Source: DUAL01 sp964452095 (GTDB lineage: Bacteria; Bacteroidota; Bacteroidia; Flavobacteriales; BACL11). Taken from it: a DNA stretch of 7,220 nt. The stretch is from NCBI GenBank assembly GCA_964452095.1, contig CAYVKX010000091.1, positions 1 through 7,220 of the forward strand, read 5' to 3'. Under the pieces are notes generated by a model, which saw only the letters and a list, made by a program, of their open reading frames with translations, did no database searches and was not told where the DNA came from. Position numbers and translations under genes: made by a program. This document shows, piece by piece, positions 1 to 6,955 of this stretch. Positions within the stretch are counted from its first letter, which is position 1; each line of letters begins with the position of its first letter.

Positions 1-995
1 ATAAGTTAGTAGGGATCAATACCATTTGTGCAGATATTTCTGACAAGGTAACATTACAAAATATTATTGCTGATTATGATTTAGTTATTGGTGCAGTCCC
101 TGGTTTTATGGGTTACCAAATGATGAAAAATGTAATTGAAGCAGAAAAAAATATAGTCGATATTTCTTTTTATCCTGAAGACCCTTTAGGACTAGATGAA
201 TTGGCAAAAGAAAAAGGAGTAGTTGCAGTAATGGATTGTGGAGTAGCTCCAGGAATGGGGAATATAATTTTGGGTCATCATAACAATACAATGAAAGTAA
301 TGGATTACGAATGTTTGGTTGGAGGACTTCCTGAAAAAAGAGAATGGCCTTACGAATATCAAGCGGTATTTTCACCTATTGATGTGATTGAGGAATATAT
401 TCGTCCTGCACGATATGTTCAAAATTCTTCACTTATTGTAAAAGAAGCTTTATCAGATACAGAACTTATCGAATTTGATGAAATTGGGACTTTAGAAAGT
501 TGGAATTCAGATGGACTCAGAAGTATAATTACTTCATTTCCTAATATTCCAAATATGATTGAAAAAACATTGCGTTATCCTGGTTGTGTGGAATACTTAA
601 AAGTTTTAAGAGAAAGTGGTTTCTTTTCTTATGATGAAATTGATGTTAACGGACAGAAAATACGACCAATTGATGTAACTTCAAAACTACTTTTTCCGAA
701 ATGGGAAATGAAAAAAGGGGATAGAGATTTTACAGTGATGAGAATCATAATAAAAGGAACTGAAGATGGGAAAGAAGTAACTTACAGATATGATTTGCTA
801 GATAGATATCAGGATGGAACTATCTCCATGGCTCGCACAACAGGATTTACTTGTACAGCAGTTGCAAACTTGGTTTTAGATGGAAAATATAATAGAATTG
901 GAATCTCTCCCCCAGAATATTTAGGAGAACATTTGGAGGGTGTTGTTTCTTATTTGGAAGATAGAAATGTGAAATATAAAATTACAAAAAGCTAG
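1..995 (+). CDS. Lysine 6-dehydrogenase / saccharopine dehydrogenase-like oxidoreductase, 5'-truncated by the window edge
   Basis: The frame is open from base 3, so about 330 residues are visible and the true start lies off the left edge; the ATG at 108 is an internal methionine. The missing part should be the first 50-60 residues with the glycine-rich nucleotide-binding loop. What remains is the rest of the Rossmann domain (strand DYDLVIGAVPG near visible residue 25) and the C-terminal substrate domain. Recognisable family blocks are MDCGVAPGMGN (about visible residues 77-87), VGGLPEKREWPYEYQAVFS (about 106), the FPNIPNM..TLRYPG block, and SMARTTGFTCTAVA near the end. These match my memory of bacterial lysine 6-dehydrogenases, NAD-dependent enzymes that oxidise the epsilon-amino group of lysine. 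Many Bacteroidota relatives are simply named saccharopine dehydrogenase, so family membership is firm but the substrate is inferred. The TAG stop directly abuts the folA start codon. Confidence 0.85.
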   Translation, partial: KLVGINTICADISDKVTLQNIIADYDLVIGAVPGFMGYQMMKNVIEAEKNIVDISFYPEDPLGLDELAKEKGVVAVMDCGVAPGMGNIILGHHNNTMKVMDYECLVGGLPEKREWPYEYQAVFSPIDVIEEYIRPARYVQNSSLIVKEALSDTELIEFDEIGTLESWNSDGLRSIITSFPNIPNMIEKTLRYPGCVEYLKVLRESGFFSYDEIDVNGQKIRPIDVTSKLLFPKWEMKKGDRDFTVMRIIIKGTEDGKEVTYRYDLLDRYQDGTISMARTTGFTCTAVANLVLDGKYNRIGISPPEYLGEHLEGVVSYLEDRNVKYKITKS

Positions 996-1499
996 ATGAA
1001 AGTATCTTTAATTGTAGCAGTTGCGGAAAATAATGTTATCGGAAAGGATAACGACCTTATTTGGCACTTACCAAAAGATATGCGTTTTTTCAAAGCAACA
1101 ACCCTTAACCATCATGTAATTATGGGGCGTAAAAACTTTGAATCTATCCCAAAAAAGTACCGACCATTGCCAAATAGAACAAATGTTGTTATCACAAGAC
1201 AATCAGATTATAAGGCTGAAGGGTGTGTAGTTGTAAATTCAGTAGAATCAGCCCTAGAAATTGCTAAAGAAAATAAAGATAACGAACCTTTTATCATTGG
1301 TGGAGGCCAGATATACAAAATTGCATTAGAACAAAATTTAGTAGATAAAATTTACCTCACAAAAGTGCATCATACATTTGAAGGAGATACCTTTTTTCCT
1401 GAATTAGGAAATGACTGGAAAGAGATTTCTAAATTAGAAAACAAAGCAGATGAAAAACATAAGTACGCTTATGATTTCATCACTTTAGAAAGAAATTAG
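996..1499 (+). CDS. folA: Dihydrofolate reductase
   Basis: Cytosolic enzyme that reduces dihydrofolate to tetrahydrofolate with NADPH, supplying one-carbon carriers for thymidylate, purine and methionine synthesis; the family is the target of trimethoprim. The protein has 167 residues, normal for bacterial DHFR (E. coli 159). Visible hallmarks are the N-terminal strand SLIVAVAENNVIGKDNDLIWHLP with the Met20-type loop, the catalytic acid D28 in LPKDMRFF (equivalent to E. coli D27), VIMGRKNFESIP (41-52), PLPNR with the folate-binding R61, the NADPH-binding IIGGGQIY (100-107), and EGDTFFPE. The chain looks complete. The ATG at 996 follows the TAG of the upstream dehydrogenase with no spacer, so translational coupling is likely. 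thyA, a frequent folA partner, is not in the window. Confidence 0.98.
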   Translation: MKVSLIVAVAENNVIGKDNDLIWHLPKDMRFFKATTLNHHVIMGRKNFESIPKKYRPLPNRTNVVITRQSDYKAEGCVVVNSVESALEIAKENKDNEPFIIGGGQIYKIALEQNLVDKIYLTKVHHTFEGDTFFPELGNDWKEISKLENKADEKHKYAYDFITLERN

Positions 1500-1561
1500 T
1501 AGTTTTACAAAAAATTATGAATTACAAAGTAATCACGAATTCAATTAAAAAATAATTTACC

Positions 1562-2401
1562 ATGAGTAAAAAAACAATTTTAGCACTTAGCATATTAACG
1601 ATTTTACTTTACGCTTGTAAGGAAGATTTAATAATTCCTGAAGGGCAAAATTCAGAAAATAGCACGCAAGCCAGTCAAGATCATTTGTTTGCAGAAAATA
1701 TATTTAATGATGTTAATAGAGTGGCGGAAGATGGTTTTAACGATAACGGATTGAGCAAATCCTCTTGTGCAACTTATAAATCTATGGCTGCCGATTCTTC
1801 TGATAGAGATACTTTGGTGATTGATTTTGGAGATGTAAATTGTTTGGATGAATACGGTAAGTTAAGGAGAGGAAAAATCATTGTGATTTATACGGCTTCT
1901 TACAGAGATTCTTTAGCTGTTATCACTACTACTTTCGATCATTATTATGTAAATAATAATTGGGTGCAAGGAAGTAGAGAAGTAACTAATTTAGGCGGAA
2001 ATTCGGATGGAAATATAGTTTTTGATGTAGAAGTAGATGCTAGTATTACTACAGATAAAGGGAGAATAGATTGGCAATCAAACAGAACTAGAATCTGGAC
2101 TGATGGAATAAACACTACACAATATCCTTTTGATGATATTTATAAAATAGTTGGTACAGCATCAGGAAACGGACTAAATAGTAAAGATTTTACTGTGGAA
2201 ATTACAGACACTTTGGATGTGAATTTGGGCTGTTTGAAAGACAATATTACTTACAACAAAAGATGTGCAATTGTAAGCGGAAAAGTAGCAATTACTCCTG
2301 ATGGATATGCTACAAGAGAAATAGATTATGGCTTGGGCGGATGTAATTGTGATTTCTCAGTAACTATAAATGGAACTAGTTTTTTGGTAGTAGTTCCTTA
2401 A
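1562..2401 (+). CDS. Uncharacterised secreted lipoprotein, probably surface-exposed
   Basis: I do not recognise a named function. The 279-residue protein starts with a lipoprotein signal peptide: basic MSKK, a hydrophobic stretch (5-17), and a lipobox ending LYAC with C19 as the lipidated residue. The following residues are KED, which fits the Lys plus two acidic residues described as the surface export signal of Capnocytophaga-type lipoproteins, so display on the outer face is inferred. The mature part is Asp/Asn/Thr-rich and looks all-beta. It resembles a family of Bacteroidota hypothetical lipoproteins with a DFGD..C....G..RRGKIIV.Y block (88-110), ITTTFDHYYV (121-130), EVTN, and a C-terminal DYGLGGCNCD..VTING block. 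Six further cysteines (C69, C94, C224, C235, C261, C263) could form disulfides or bind metal. It lies 62 bases after folA with no clear promoter, and its TAA overlaps the clpX stop codon. Confidence 0.85.
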   Translation: MSKKTILALSILTILLYACKEDLIIPEGQNSENSTQASQDHLFAENIFNDVNRVAEDGFNDNGLSKSSCATYKSMAADSSDRDTLVIDFGDVNCLDEYGKLRRGKIIVIYTASYRDSLAVITTTFDHYYVNNNWVQGSREVTNLGGNSDGNIVFDVEVDASITTDKGRIDWQSNRTRIWTDGINTTQYPFDDIYKIVGTASGNGLNSKDFTVEITDTLDVNLGCLKDNITYNKRCAIVSGKVAITPDGYATREIDYGLGGCNCDFSVTINGTSFLVVVP

Positions 2402-3636
2402 GCGGCTTTCAACTTTTTTACCGATACTTTCTTTAATTTTTCTTGGGCATAAGCAAAGCTAATATTAAAGTTTTCTGATTTATTTTCATCAGAAGGAATT
2501 TCGAACATAGCATCTAGCATTATTGCCTCACAAATGGAACGCAAACCCCTTGCTCCTAATTTGTATTCAATTGCTTTTTCTACAATCAAATCCAATGCTT
2601 TTTCTTCAAATGAAAGAGTAATTTCATCCATTTCAAATAGCTTTTGATATTGCTTAATGATGGCATTTTTAGGATCAGTAAGTATTGCTCTTAATGCTTT
2701 TTTATCTAGTGGGTTTAGGTAGGTAAGAATTGGCATTCTACCAATAAGCTCTGGAATTAAGCCAAAACTTTTCAAATCTTGAGGAGCAATATATTGTAAC
2801 AAGTTATTTTTATCCACACCCTCATCCGATTTCTTTTTATAACCAATGGATTGGGTATTTAATCTGCTACCTATTTTACTATTAATTCCATCAAAAGCAC
2901 CCCCACAAATAAACAAAATATCGGCAGTATTTACTGCAATCATTTTTTGTTCAGGATGTTTTCTACCTCCTTGCGGTGGTACATTTACAACAGAACCTTC
3001 CAATAATTTTAGCATTGCCTGTTGCACACCTTCTCCACTCACATCTCTAGTGATGGAAGCATTATCATTTTTGCGAGCAATTTTATCAATCTCATCAATA
3101 AAAACAATTCCTCTTTCTGCTGCTTTTACATCATAATCCGCCACTTGCAAAAGACGAGAAAGTATGCTTTCTACATCTTCCCCAACATAGCCCGCCTCAG
3201 TAAGTACGGTAGCATCCGCTATGCAAAAAGGAACATTCAACATCTTGGCAATCGTTCTAGCGAGTAAGGTTTTTCCAGTCCCAGTTTCGCCAACCATAAT
3301 AATGTTTGATTTTTCAATTTCCACTTCCTCTTCTTTCTTTTTGGGTTGCATTAATCTTTTATAATGATTATACACAGCCACAGCCAATACTTTTTTCGCA
3401 TCATCTTGCCCAACCACATGTTTATCTAGATGATTTTTTATTTCTTGAGGTTTTAAAAGCTGAAAATGCTCGGCAAGTTCTGTGGAATCTTTGCTAGATT
3501 TTTCAGCATCTACTATTCCAATTGCTTGATCAATACAAGAATCGCAAATATGGGCATTAATCCCCGCAATAAGCACATTAGTATCTTGCTTATCTTTTCC
3601 GCAAAATGAACATTTTATAGTTTCTTTATCTGGCAT
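2398..3636 (-). CDS. clpX: ATP-dependent Clp protease ATP-binding subunit ClpX
   Basis: Hexameric AAA+ unfoldase that recognises tagged proteins, unfolds them with ATP and threads them into the ClpP chamber in the cytosol. The 412-residue chain has every expected part: an N-terminal zinc-binding domain with four cysteines (C9, C12, C31, C34), Walker A GETGTGKT (116-123), pore-1 loop GYVG (149-152), Walker B GIVFIDEIDK (176-185), the RKH pore loop (225-227), the arginine finger R300 in LIPELIGR, and the sensor-2 motif GARGLR (361-366). The ClpP-docking loop, IGF in E. coli, reads IGY here (264-266), a conservative change. Its ATG shares one base with the clpP stop codon (TAATG), so the two are co-transcribed and probably translationally coupled. 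Its own TAA overlaps the stop of the convergent lipoprotein gene. Confidence 0.99.
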   Translation of the reverse strand: MPDKETIKCSFCGKDKQDTNVLIAGINAHICDSCIDQAIGIVDAEKSSKDSTELAEHFQLLKPQEIKNHLDKHVVGQDDAKKVLAVAVYNHYKRLMQPKKKEEEVEIEKSNIIMVGETGTGKTLLARTIAKMLNVPFCIADATVLTEAGYVGEDVESILSRLLQVADYDVKAAERGIVFIDEIDKIARKNDNASITRDVSGEGVQQAMLKLLEGSVVNVPPQGGRKHPEQKMIAVNTADILFICGGAFDGINSKIGSRLNTQSIGYKKKSDEGVDKNNLLQYIAPQDLKSFGLIPELIGRMPILTYLNPLDKKALRAILTDPKNAIIKQYQKLFEMDEITLSFEEKALDLIVEKAIEYKLGARGLRSICEAIMLDAMFEIPSDENKSENFNISFAYAQEKLKKVSVKKLKAA

Positions 3637-4310
3637 TATTTATTGTTAACCAAAACTTCATCAATCATACCATATTTAAGCGCTTCTTCAGCAGTCATCC
3701 AATAATCTCTATCACCATCTTTCCACACCTGTTTGTAAGTTTGCCCAGAATGATTTGCAATAATTTCATAAAGTTCTTTTTTCAACTTTTGAATTTCTTT
3801 TGCAGTAATTTCAATATCAGATGCTTGCCCACTTGCACCTCCCATTGGCTGATGAATCATCACTCTTGAATGCTTAAGGGCAGTTCTTTTTCCTTTCGCT
3901 CCAGCACATAAAAGTACAGCACCCATTGATGCAGCCATTCCTGTACAAATAGTAGAAATATCGCAATTAATATATTGCATAGTATCGTAAATTCCAAGTC
4001 CGGCATACACACTTCCACCAGGAGTATTTAAGTAAATTAGAATATCTTTATCTTGATTTAATGAATCTAAATACAATAATTGTGCTTGAATAATATTCGC
4101 TACATAATCGTTAATTGGCACGCCTAAAAAGATGATTCGATCCATCATAAGTCGAGAAAAAACATCCATTGTTGCGACATTTAATTGCCTTTCTTCAATA
4201 ATTGTTGGCGAAATATAATTGCCATAAGCTGAGGTGAAATTATCTAGAGTTATACTGCTAATTCCTCTATCTTTTGTTGCGTATTTTTTAAAATCTTTTC
4301 CGAAATCCAT
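3636..4310 (-). CDS. clpP: ATP-dependent Clp protease proteolytic subunit ClpP
   Basis: Serine peptidase that forms a double-heptamer barrel and degrades proteins delivered by ClpX or another Clp ATPase. The 224-residue protein has the full catalytic triad: S128 in GMAASMGAVLL, H153 in RVMIHQPMGG, and D202 in DRDYW. The oxyanion-type TPGGSVYAGLGIYD segment (96-109) and the handle-helix region (ASDIEITAKEIQKLKKELYEI) are intact. The roughly 30-residue N-terminal extension before the YISPTIIEERQ block is usual in Bacteroidota ClpP and probably includes a removable propeptide. The gene is complete, follows tig by 84 bases, and overlaps clpX by one base. No Shine-Dalgarno sequence is visible; the start sits in A/T-rich DNA just after a short tandem repeat. 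Confidence 0.99.
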   Translation of the reverse strand: MDFGKDFKKYATKDRGISSITLDNFTSAYGNYISPTIIEERQLNVATMDVFSRLMMDRIIFLGVPINDYVANIIQAQLLYLDSLNQDKDILIYLNTPGGSVYAGLGIYDTMQYINCDISTICTGMAASMGAVLLCAGAKGKRTALKHSRVMIHQPMGGASGQASDIEITAKEIQKLKKELYEIIANHSGQTYKQVWKDGDRDYWMTAEEALKYGMIDEVLVNNK

Positions 4311-4314
4311 TTTA

Positions 4315-4341
4315 TTAGTATTTAGATGTTAGTATTTAGAT
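4315..4341. repeat. Two tandem copies of a 13-bp direct repeat upstream of clpP
   Basis: The 13-mer TTAGTATTTAGAT (plus strand) occurs exactly at 4315-4327 and again at 4329-4341, separated by one G, giving a 14-bp period. The second copy ends 31 bases before the clpP start codon and the first only 5 bases before it, in the clpP direction of reading. The repeat therefore fills the probable leader or ribosome-landing region of clpP. It could be a slippage duplication, a protein-binding site, or neutral; the sequence alone does not decide. Confidence 0.9.
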
Positions 4342-4394
4342 ACGAGAGAATAAATCATCAAATTAGGGCATCATTTTATTGCTAAATCAATCTC

Positions 4395-5750
4395 TTATTT
4401 TTCTGATGCTAATTTAACAAAATCATCATAAGAAATGTCTTTATCTATAAGTTTGAAATTTGATTTATAAACATCTAATGTTTTCTTATCATAAATTTGA
4501 TCAATTATCTTCTTTCTTTCCTCCTCATTTTTCAGAATACTATCAGCAATTTCAGTAAGTTTATCATCAGCCATTAATGGCTGATCGTACTGCATCATTT
4601 GCTGAGATATTAGCGATTTTGCATGTGCAATTATTTCTTCTTGCTCAATCTTTAACTCATAATTTTCATTGATATTGTTCTCAATTAGCTGCCATCTTAA
4701 GCTTTTAGAATACATATCGTATTCGCTTTCAATTTGCTCTAAAGTAACTGGCTGCTCAGATGTTTGCACCAACCATCTTTTCAAAAAATCATCTGGAATA
4801 TCAAATTTATTTTTCTCTAAAAGATAGGTTACTACATCATTTTTTAACATCCTATCACTTTCGCCAACAAAACTCATTTCAGCTTCTTCTTTTATCTTTG
4901 CTCTAAATGCTTTAATCGTTTTTACCATTCCTTCTCCATACACTTTATCGAAAAGTTCTTTATCTAATTTGGCAGGAGTTAATCTATTTATATTTTTTAC
5001 AGTAAACTGAAACTCTTCTGATGTTAAGTTGTGGATTGCTTCATGCTTTACATTTAACATTGCAGCTAAATCAGAGTGATTAGTGAAGGCTTTCATCACA
5101 TTTATTTTAAAAGCATCTCCAGATTTTACGTCAATAAATTGCTTTTTTATTTTCTTATCTGCAATAAAATCCATAGAAACTGTTGCTTCATTCTTTATGC
5201 CATTTTTCATTACATTTCCATCCAAATCCAATTGCTCTAAATTACAAAAAACCAAGTCGCCTTCTTCCGATTTTTCAATATTTCCCATTGTGCCATATCG
5301 CTTGGCAATAGTATTGCAATATTGGTCGAGCAGTTTCTCATCTGCCTTGATATTGTAATAAGTCAGCTTATCTTTTTTTGTAATTTTCACATCAAAATCT
5401 GGAGCCAATCCAATCTCAAAATTAAAAGAAAAGTCATTATCTTTTTCCCAATCTATTGGTTTTTCTGATGGTTTTGGCATAGGACTTCCCAATACTTTTA
5501 CCTTATTTTCAGTGATGTATTTGTACATTTCATCCTGAATAATAGTATTTACTTTATCAACTGTTACGGAAGTTTTGTATTGCTTATTAATAATAGACAT
5601 AGGGGTTTTACCTTTTCTAAACCCTGGCATTTGTGCATTTTTCCTATAATCTATTAAAGTTTTTTCTACTTCTTCTTTGTAGTCTTTTTCCGCTACCTCA
5701 ATAGTTAAAGTAGCCATTAAATCTTTTTCTTTACTTTGTGTAATTTTCAT
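4395..5750 (-). CDS. tig: Trigger factor (ribosome-associated chaperone)
   Basis: Chaperone that docks near the ribosomal exit tunnel and shields emerging chains. The 451-residue protein has the three expected parts. The N-terminal ribosome-binding domain (about 1-118) carries the signature PGFRKGKTP (42-50), matching the GFRKGKVP loop of E. coli that contacts L23. A middle region (about 160-255) occupies the place of the FKBP-type prolyl isomerase domain but is strongly diverged, as I recall for Bacteroidota trigger factors, so isomerase activity is doubtful. The C-terminal helical arms (about 260-451) include KFDIPDDFLKRWL (315-327), a family block. The ATG at 5750 is preferred over M12 because the family begins with a short MKI-type strand. 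It lies upstream of clpP and clpX, the same gene grouping as in many bacteria, and has its own candidate promoter. Confidence 0.97.
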   Translation of the reverse strand: MKITQSKEKDLMATLTIEVAEKDYKEEVEKTLIDYRKNAQMPGFRKGKTPMSIINKQYKTSVTVDKVNTIIQDEMYKYITENKVKVLGSPMPKPSEKPIDWEKDNDFSFNFEIGLAPDFDVKITKKDKLTYYNIKADEKLLDQYCNTIAKRYGTMGNIEKSEEGDLVFCNLEQLDLDGNVMKNGIKNEATVSMDFIADKKIKKQFIDVKSGDAFKINVMKAFTNHSDLAAMLNVKHEAIHNLTSEEFQFTVKNINRLTPAKLDKELFDKVYGEGMVKTIKAFRAKIKEEAEMSFVGESDRMLKNDVVTYLLEKNKFDIPDDFLKRWLVQTSEQPVTLEQIESEYDMYSKSLRWQLIENNINENYELKIEQEEIIAHAKSLISQQMMQYDQPLMADDKLTEIADSILKNEEERKKIIDQIYDKKTLDVYKSNFKLIDKDISYDDFVKLASEK

Positions 5751-5779
5751 AAATATTTTTTGTTTTTTTAAAAGGGCTG

Positions 5780-5787
5780 CAAAAATA
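5780..5787 (-). promoter_or_regulatory. Candidate Bacteroidota-type -7/-10 element for tig
   Basis: Read on the minus strand this is TATTTTTG, a perfect fit to the TAnnTTTG core recognised by the primary sigma factor of Bacteroidota. It lies about 30 bases upstream of the tig ATG in the only sizeable gap of the region, so transcription would start near 5773 and leave a short A/T-rich leader. I see no clean TTG-type -33 element at the expected distance of about 19-21 bases; that stretch is pyrimidine-rich. In DNA this AT-rich a chance match is possible. Confidence 0.45.
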
Positions 5788-5840
5788 CAATATTTATCTG
5801 AGATTAAAAGAAGAAAGAAAAGTTGTTTAAATCCCCAAAT

Positions 5841-6536
5841 CTAATGGCATTTCTGTTCTGTTTCTACTGGCTCTAAGACTTTATCTGGAGGGCTTAAATA
5901 CGGAATGCCCAAACCCAAACCTCTTAGAATGAAAAGTAAACCCAGAATTACAACAAAAACCGGAACAATTTTTGATAATTTTTGTTTTAACTCAGAAGAA
6001 ACAAATTGAGAAGCAAAAATAAGTGCAGCTAATGAAGGAGATGTTCCAAGTCCGAATACAGTCATAAATAAAACTGCATCAATAACTGATGGAGAAAGAA
6101 TTGCTCCAATTATAGCAATATAAACTAATCCACATGGTAAGAATCCATTAAGAAATCCTATACCAAACAATCTGAATTTTGATTGTGATTTAAAAAGAAA
6201 GGATAATTGTTTTTTCACAAGATTGTAAACTGACTGCAATGGTTTTACAATTCCAGATTTCAAGTTCATTAATGAGGGAGCAAACACAGAAATAATTAAA
6301 AGTGTTCCCGCAACAACTGACACCCATTGTTGAACTCCACTTATCTGTAGCCCTTTACCAAAATACCCAAATAACAACCCTAATACAGAGTAAGCTAGTA
6401 TCCTACCAAAATTATATTGAAGAGCTGCAATAAATCTGTTTTCACCTTTTTGGATTGGTAATGCAACTGCAATAGGCCCACACATTCCAATACAATGCAA
6501 AGAGCCAAACAATCCTAAAAGTAAAGCTTCAATCAC
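5841..6536 (-). CDS. TauE/SafE (DsbD_2-type) membrane protein beside cbb3 oxidase assembly genes
   Basis: Polytopic inner-membrane protein of 231 residues with about six hydrophobic segments (near 1-25, 40-60, 70-90, 122-147, 152-178, 189-210). Conserved family features are GSLHCIGMCGP (11-21) in the first helix with C15, M18 and C19, YNFGRILAYS (41-50), and GFLPCGLVY (131-139) with C135. It ends in Cys-His. Members near ccoG/ccoH are usually labelled sulfite exporter TauE/SafE or cytochrome c biogenesis transmembrane region. Given the Cys/Met/His motifs and location, a role in copper handling or thiol chemistry for oxidase assembly is my inference, not proven. The start is GTG, within a GTGA overlap with the ccoH stop; this places the HCxGMCG motif near the N-terminus as in relatives, and the next methionine (M18) would destroy it. 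Confidence 0.88.
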   Translation of the reverse strand: MIEALLLGLFGSLHCIGMCGPIAVALPIQKGENRFIAALQYNFGRILAYSVLGLLFGYFGKGLQISGVQQWVSVVAGTLLIISVFAPSLMNLKSGIVKPLQSVYNLVKKQLSFLFKSQSKFRLFGIGFLNGFLPCGLVYIAIIGAILSPSVIDAVLFMTVFGLGTSPSLAALIFASQFVSSELKQKLSKIVPVFVVILGLLFILRGLGLGIPYLSPPDKVLEPVETEQKCH

Positions 6537-6952
6537 AATACAATTATTTCTTTTACAATATGAAGTTTGTCATCAAACAAAAACGAAAGCTCTATCTCCC
6601 ATTTTCCTTTTTGCATCTTTTGAGTGTTTATTTTATGAACTCCATCAACCAACTCTAAGTCCAACTGAAAATCAAGAGCTTTATCTGTATTTTTATAAAA
6701 ACTGAGTTTAGTAGATTTTATATTCTCATTACAACTAATTTCAATATAAGCTCCTTCCAACTTCAAATCTAAAGGAAAATCAACAGCTCTATTTATTGCA
6801 TCTATCTTATCCTGATAAGCTATTTCTTGCTCATAATAATTAGGAGCTACCAACTGAAAATCAGTATTTACACTCTTATAAATAAGAGTTCCCATTATCA
6901 TAAAAAAGAAAACAAACGACAAGATGATTTTATGTCCCCAATTTAATTTCAT
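6533..6952 (-). CDS. ccoH: FixH/CcoH family protein, cbb3 oxidase assembly
   Basis: Small single-pass membrane protein needed for assembly or stability of cbb3-type cytochrome c oxidase. The 139 residues comprise a short cytoplasmic start (MKLNWGHK), one transmembrane helix (about 9-25), and a periplasmic domain that opens with the family block FQLVAPNYYEQEIAYQ (32-47). The remainder is a predicted beta-sandwich (the ELSFLFDD strand and others). Length and layout match Bacteroidota FixH proteins. The gene begins 3 bases after the ccoG stop and its TGA overlaps the GTG start of the TauE/SafE gene, so all three appear to be one operon. The ccoNOP genes would be expected further upstream, to the right of this window. 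Confidence 0.92.
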   Translation of the reverse strand: MKLNWGHKIILSFVFFFMIMGTLIYKSVNTDFQLVAPNYYEQEIAYQDKIDAINRAVDFPLDLKLEGAYIEISCNENIKSTKLSFYKNTDKALDFQLDLELVDGVHKINTQKMQKGKWEIELSFLFDDKLHIVKEIIVL

Positions 6953-6955
6953 ACT

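Noticed and set aside
108..110. ATG at 108 as the start of the dehydrogenase
   Set aside because: The frame is open back to the window edge and the upstream residues (DYDLVIGAVPG) are part of the Rossmann fold, so it is internal.
106..375. 89-codon open frame on the minus strand inside the dehydrogenase gene
   Set aside because: It is antisense to a well-conserved coding region, Leu/Phe-rich from reverse-complement codons, and has no family resemblance.
1521..1533. Small inverted repeat ATTAC-AAA-GTAAT between folA and the lipoprotein
   Set aside because: A five-base AT-rich stem with no T-run is too weak for a terminator and expected by chance in such DNA.
1553..1560. TAATTTAC just before the lipoprotein ATG as a possible promoter core
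   Set aside because: It misses the final TTG of TAnnTTTG and would place the transcript start inside the gene.
2846..3497. Three plus-strand open frames (2846-3136, 3022-3267, 3306-3497) opposite clpX
   Set aside because: They lie wholly antisense to conserved ClpX domains and overlap one another; shadow frames of low complexity.
5083..5358. 91-codon plus-strand open frame opposite tig
   Set aside because: Phe/Ser/Ile-rich shadow of the trigger factor middle domain, with no independent support.
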